A stretch of DNA of 64,000 bases from an uncultured Clostridia bacterium (GTDB taxonomy: Bacteria; Bacillota; Clostridia; Oscillospirales; Oscillospiraceae). A model generated the notes under the pieces. It saw only the letters and a program-made list of their open reading frames with translations, searched no databases and was not told the DNA's origin. The stretch spans positions 1-64,000 of the forward strand of contig CANSAE010000005.1 of the NCBI GenBank assembly GCA_947644595.1, read 5' to 3'. This document shows positions 61,999-64,000 of the stretch, in pieces (within the stretch, counting starts at the first letter, position 1; every line of letters starts with the position of its first letter). The translations under genes were made by a program, and so were the position numbers.

Positions 61999-62993
61999 GC
62001 CAATGCCGCCGTGATGATGGACATCTGATAAACTTCCTCGGCGTCGCAGCCCCGGGACAGGTCGTTGATGGGGGCGTTCAGACCCTGCAGAATGGGGCCG
62101 TAGGCCGCGAAGCCGCCCAGCCGCTGGGCAATTTTATAGCCGATGTTGCCGGACTGGATCTCCGGGAAGATAAAGGTGTTGGCATAGCCGGCTACAGGAG
62201 AGCCGGGGAACTTCAGCTGACCTACGGTGGGGGACACAGCGGCGTCGAACTGCATCTCGCCGTCGATTTTCATCTCGGGATACTGCTGCTTTACCAGGGC
62301 GGTGGCGTCACGGACCATGTCCACGGAAGCGCCCTTGCCGGAACCGTGGGTGGAGTAGCTGAGCATGGCGACCTTCGGGTCCATGCCAAACACTTTGGCG
62401 GTCTTTTCGGTCTCCACGGCGACCTCGGCCAGCTGCTCGGCGGCGGTCTGGGTCACGTTGCCGTCCTTGTCCAGCTTGTCCTCGTAGGAAATGTTGATAG
62501 CGCAGTCGCCCATGGCCAGCATCTCATCGCCCCGGACCAGGATAAAGCAGGAGGACACCAGGGTGTTGCCCGGCTTGGTCTTGATGAGCTGCAGTGCGGG
62601 GCGCACGGTGTCGGCGGTGGAGTAGGTCGCGCCGCCCAGGAGGCAGTCGGCCACGCCCATTTTCACCAGCATGGTGCCGAAGTAATTGCCCTTCATGAGG
62701 TTTGCCCGGCAGTCCTCGGGGGACATTTTGCCCTTGCGCAGCTCCACCATCTTGGCCACCATGTCGTCCATGCCGGCGTAAGTAGCGGGGTCGAGGATCT
62801 CCAGACCGTCAATATCAAAACTGCCGGCTTTGGCCGCGGCCTTCACCTCGTCCATGTTGCCCACCAGGATGGGGGTCAGAAAGCCGGCCTTTTTCAGCCG
62901 GGCGGCGGCCTCCAGAATGCGGGCGTCCGCGCCCTCGGTGTATACGATCTTGCGGGGGTTCTTTTTCAGAACTTCTACCAGATTTTCAAACAT
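61995..62993 (-). CDS. pta: Phosphate acetyltransferase
   Basis: 332 residues, short single-domain Pta. Family segments are KIVYTEGADARILEAAARL, LLGGATYSTADTVRPALQLIKT, SCFIL and the C-terminal FPEIQSGNIGYKIAQRLGG with GPILQGLNAPINDLSRG. It interconverts acetyl phosphate and acetyl-CoA; together with phosphoketolase it links sugar phosphates to acetyl-CoA. No acetate kinase gene is in the window. The start at 62993 has GGAGG upstream. It has its own promoter. Confidence 0.96.
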   Translation of the reverse strand: MFENLVEVLKKNPRKIVYTEGADARILEAAARLKKAGFLTPILVGNMDEVKAAAKAGSFDIDGLEILDPATYAGMDDMVAKMVELRKGKMSPEDCRANLMKGNYFGTMLVKMGVADCLLGGATYSTADTVRPALQLIKTKPGNTLVSSCFILVRGDEMLAMGDCAINISYEDKLDKDGNVTQTAAEQLAEVAVETEKTAKVFGMDPKVAMLSYSTHGSGKGASVDMVRDATALVKQQYPEMKIDGEMQFDAAVSPTVGQLKFPGSPVAGYANTFIFPEIQSGNIGYKIAQRLGGFAAYGPILQGLNAPINDLSRGCDAEEVYQMSIITAALA

Positions 62994-63046
62994 TGTGATT
63001 CCTCCGTATTCAATTCCGGCCCAGCCGGTATTTCTTCCAAACACAT

Positions 63047-63075
63047 ATTTTACCACTTGGGGCTGTCCATTGCAA
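63047..63075 (-). promoter_or_regulatory. Promoter of pta
   Basis: TTGCAA (63070-63075), 17-bp spacer, TAAAAT (63047-63052), about 50 bases before the start codon. Confidence 0.75.
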
Positions 63076-63103
63076 GGGGGCGCGTGGAAAATTTGGCAGG
63101 GAT

Positions 63104-63132
63104 TTGCGTTTTCGAGTGGGGGGTGATAGAAT
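63104..63132 (+). promoter_or_regulatory. Promoter of the PLP decarboxylase gene
   Basis: TTGCGT (63104-63109), 17-bp spacer, TAGAAT (63127-63132), about 30 bases before the start codon. Confidence 0.7.
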
Positions 63133-63163
63133 AATGATATCAACGCGACGGAAGGAACCCACT

Positions 63164-64000
63164 ATGCTCACACTTTTGGAACAACTGCAACGCTACACCG
63201 CGTCGGACGCGCTGCCCATGCACATGCCGGGGCATAAACGCAACACGGCGCTGTCGCCCTATCTGCAAACACTGGGCGCGGAGCTGGACGTGACGGAGAT
63301 CCACGGCTTTTCTGACCTCCATGATCCATCCGGTGCGCTGGCGAAGCGCATGGAGGATGCGGCGGCCCTGTACGGTTCCCGCCGGGCCTGGTGGCTCGTC
63401 AATGGCAGTACATCGGGGATTCTGGCGGGCATTTTTGCCGCCACCCAGCCGGGGGATGAGGTCATCGTGGCCCGGAACTGCCATAAATCGGTATACAACG
63501 CCCTGCTCCTGCGGGGCCTGACGCCGCACTATCTTTATCCCACCGCATTTCCCGGGGAATCTTTCTCCGGCCCAGTGACGGCGGAGCAGACGGAAACGGC
63601 CTTCCAGACCCATCCGGGTACAAAGCTGCTGATTCTCACCAGCCCCACCTACGAGGGCGTGACCAGCGACGTCGTTGCCGTCAGCACCATCGCCCATGCC
63701 CACGGTGCGGCGGTGTTCGTGGACGAAGCCCACGGCGCGCATTTCGGGCTGTCGCCGGACTTTCCGCAAAGCGCCGTGACGCTGGGGGCGGACCTGGTGG
63801 TGCAAAGTCTGCACAAGACCCTGCCCAGCCTGACGCAGACGGGGTTGCTGCACCTGTGCTCGGACCGCATCGACCCGGCACAGGCGGGTTTTTGGCTGAG
63901 CGTATTTGAGACGTCCAGCCCGTCGTACCTGCTCATGGCCTCCATCGACGGCTGCGTAGCGCTGCTGACGAAACAAAAAGCGACGCTGTGCGGTCAGTGG
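63164..64000 (+). CDS. Orn/Lys/Arg decarboxylase family PLP protein, cut by window edge
   Basis: 279 codons are present; the reading frame is open to the right edge, so the C-terminus is missing. The N-terminus LPMHMPGHKRN is the hallmark of this fold-type I group. VNGSTSGILAGIFAA, EAHGAHFG and the PLP lysine Lys218 in SLHKTLPSLTQTG follow. It probably decarboxylates arginine, lysine or ornithine to a polyamine precursor; the substrate cannot be told. GGAAGGA lies before the ATG. Confidence 0.92.
   Translation, partial: MLTLLEQLQRYTASDALPMHMPGHKRNTALSPYLQTLGAELDVTEIHGFSDLHDPSGALAKRMEDAAALYGSRRAWWLVNGSTSGILAGIFAATQPGDEVIVARNCHKSVYNALLLRGLTPHYLYPTAFPGESFSGPVTAEQTETAFQTHPGTKLLILTSPTYEGVTSDVVAVSTIAHAHGAAVFVDEAHGAHFGLSPDFPQSAVTLGADLVVQSLHKTLPSLTQTGLLHLCSDRIDPAQAGFWLSVFETSSPSYLLMASIDGCVALLTKQKATLCGQW

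Noticed and set aside
61896..63134. A 412-codon plus-strand frame opposite pta
   Set aside because: It is an antisense shadow of pta, rich in His and Gly, with no SD or family motif. The true neighbours are the small switch gene and the decarboxylase.

Overview
The window reads as chromosomal DNA of a G+C-rich, Gram-positive-type anaerobe of the class Clostridia. The closest fit is the Oscillospiraceae/Ruminococcaceae group of gut bacteria; the family assignment is inference. Supporting signs are SepF and DivIVA, DUF896 (YnzC-like) and DUF1846 proteins, an electron-bifurcating NfnAB transhydrogenase, a THF riboswitch in front of a FolT-type ECF protein, strong SD sequences and sigma-A style promoters. 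No rRNA or tRNA gene, CRISPR array, insertion sequence or intact prophage was seen. Coding density is high and the content is mostly core genome.

Layout. 1-8.1 kb (minus): glmS - DUF1846 - pyrG - purB - purA - guaA, an amino-sugar and nucleotide synthesis operon behind one promoter with a leader hairpin. 8.2-10.2 kb: a ZIP metal transporter divergent from a membrane-linked XRE regulator. 10.2-13.9 kb (minus): response regulator - sensor kinase - HtrA protease, resembling CssRS/HtrA envelope stress control, divergent from a phosphoketolase gene (14.1-16.5 kb). 16.7-21.7 kb (plus): a three-gene phosphorelay/c-di-GMP module (REC-HD-GYP-GGDEF, Hpt, hybrid kinase with two receivers). 21.8-26.6 kb (minus): transglutaminase-like lipoprotein, PilC/GspF protein, four small pseudopilin-like proteins and PilT. 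26.9-29.1 kb (minus): nfnB and nfnA. 29.5-35.5 kb (plus): MATE - YfbR-like - DUF896, then a compact seven-gene operon with azlCD. 35.6-36.3 kb (minus): ECF folate S component under a THF riboswitch. 36.3-43.1 kb: a second XRE-membrane regulator, galE, asnS, a diacylglycerol-kinase-type gene, a CHAP-type secreted protein and rfbA. 43.3-52.3 kb: mutL and miaB (minus) divergent from two small membrane proteins, mutS, CPBP protease, miaA and hfq (plus). 52.3-60.2 kb (plus): HlyD-like protein, YlmE, SepF, DivIVA, IleS, LspA, RluD, the familiar division/ylm block but without ylmG and ylmH. 60.2-64 kb: NTF2-like protein, a PurN-like protein lacking its catalytic residues, a tiny XRE/small-protein switch, pta, and the start of a PLP decarboxylase.

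How the genes fit together. Phosphoketolase makes acetyl phosphate and Pta links it to acetyl-CoA. NfnAB balances NADH, ferredoxin and NADPH. The phosphorelay module probably adjusts cyclic-di-GMP, a common controller of pili, and the neighbouring convergent operon encodes a PilT/PilC system without a visible extension ATPase or normal prepilin signals.

The items most worth a second look are: the reduced pilus cluster; the PurN-like pseudoenzyme; the XRE/small-protein switch with an operator inside a promoter spacer; the orphan promoter with a dyad behind nfnB; the shared -10 divergent promoter of asnS; a shared decamer upstream of the two paralogous XRE-membrane regulators; three copies of a GC-rich inverted-repeat element, two of them flanking mutL; and three hairpins where ylmG/ylmH would be expected. 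I did not find a clear undescribed defence or secretion island.
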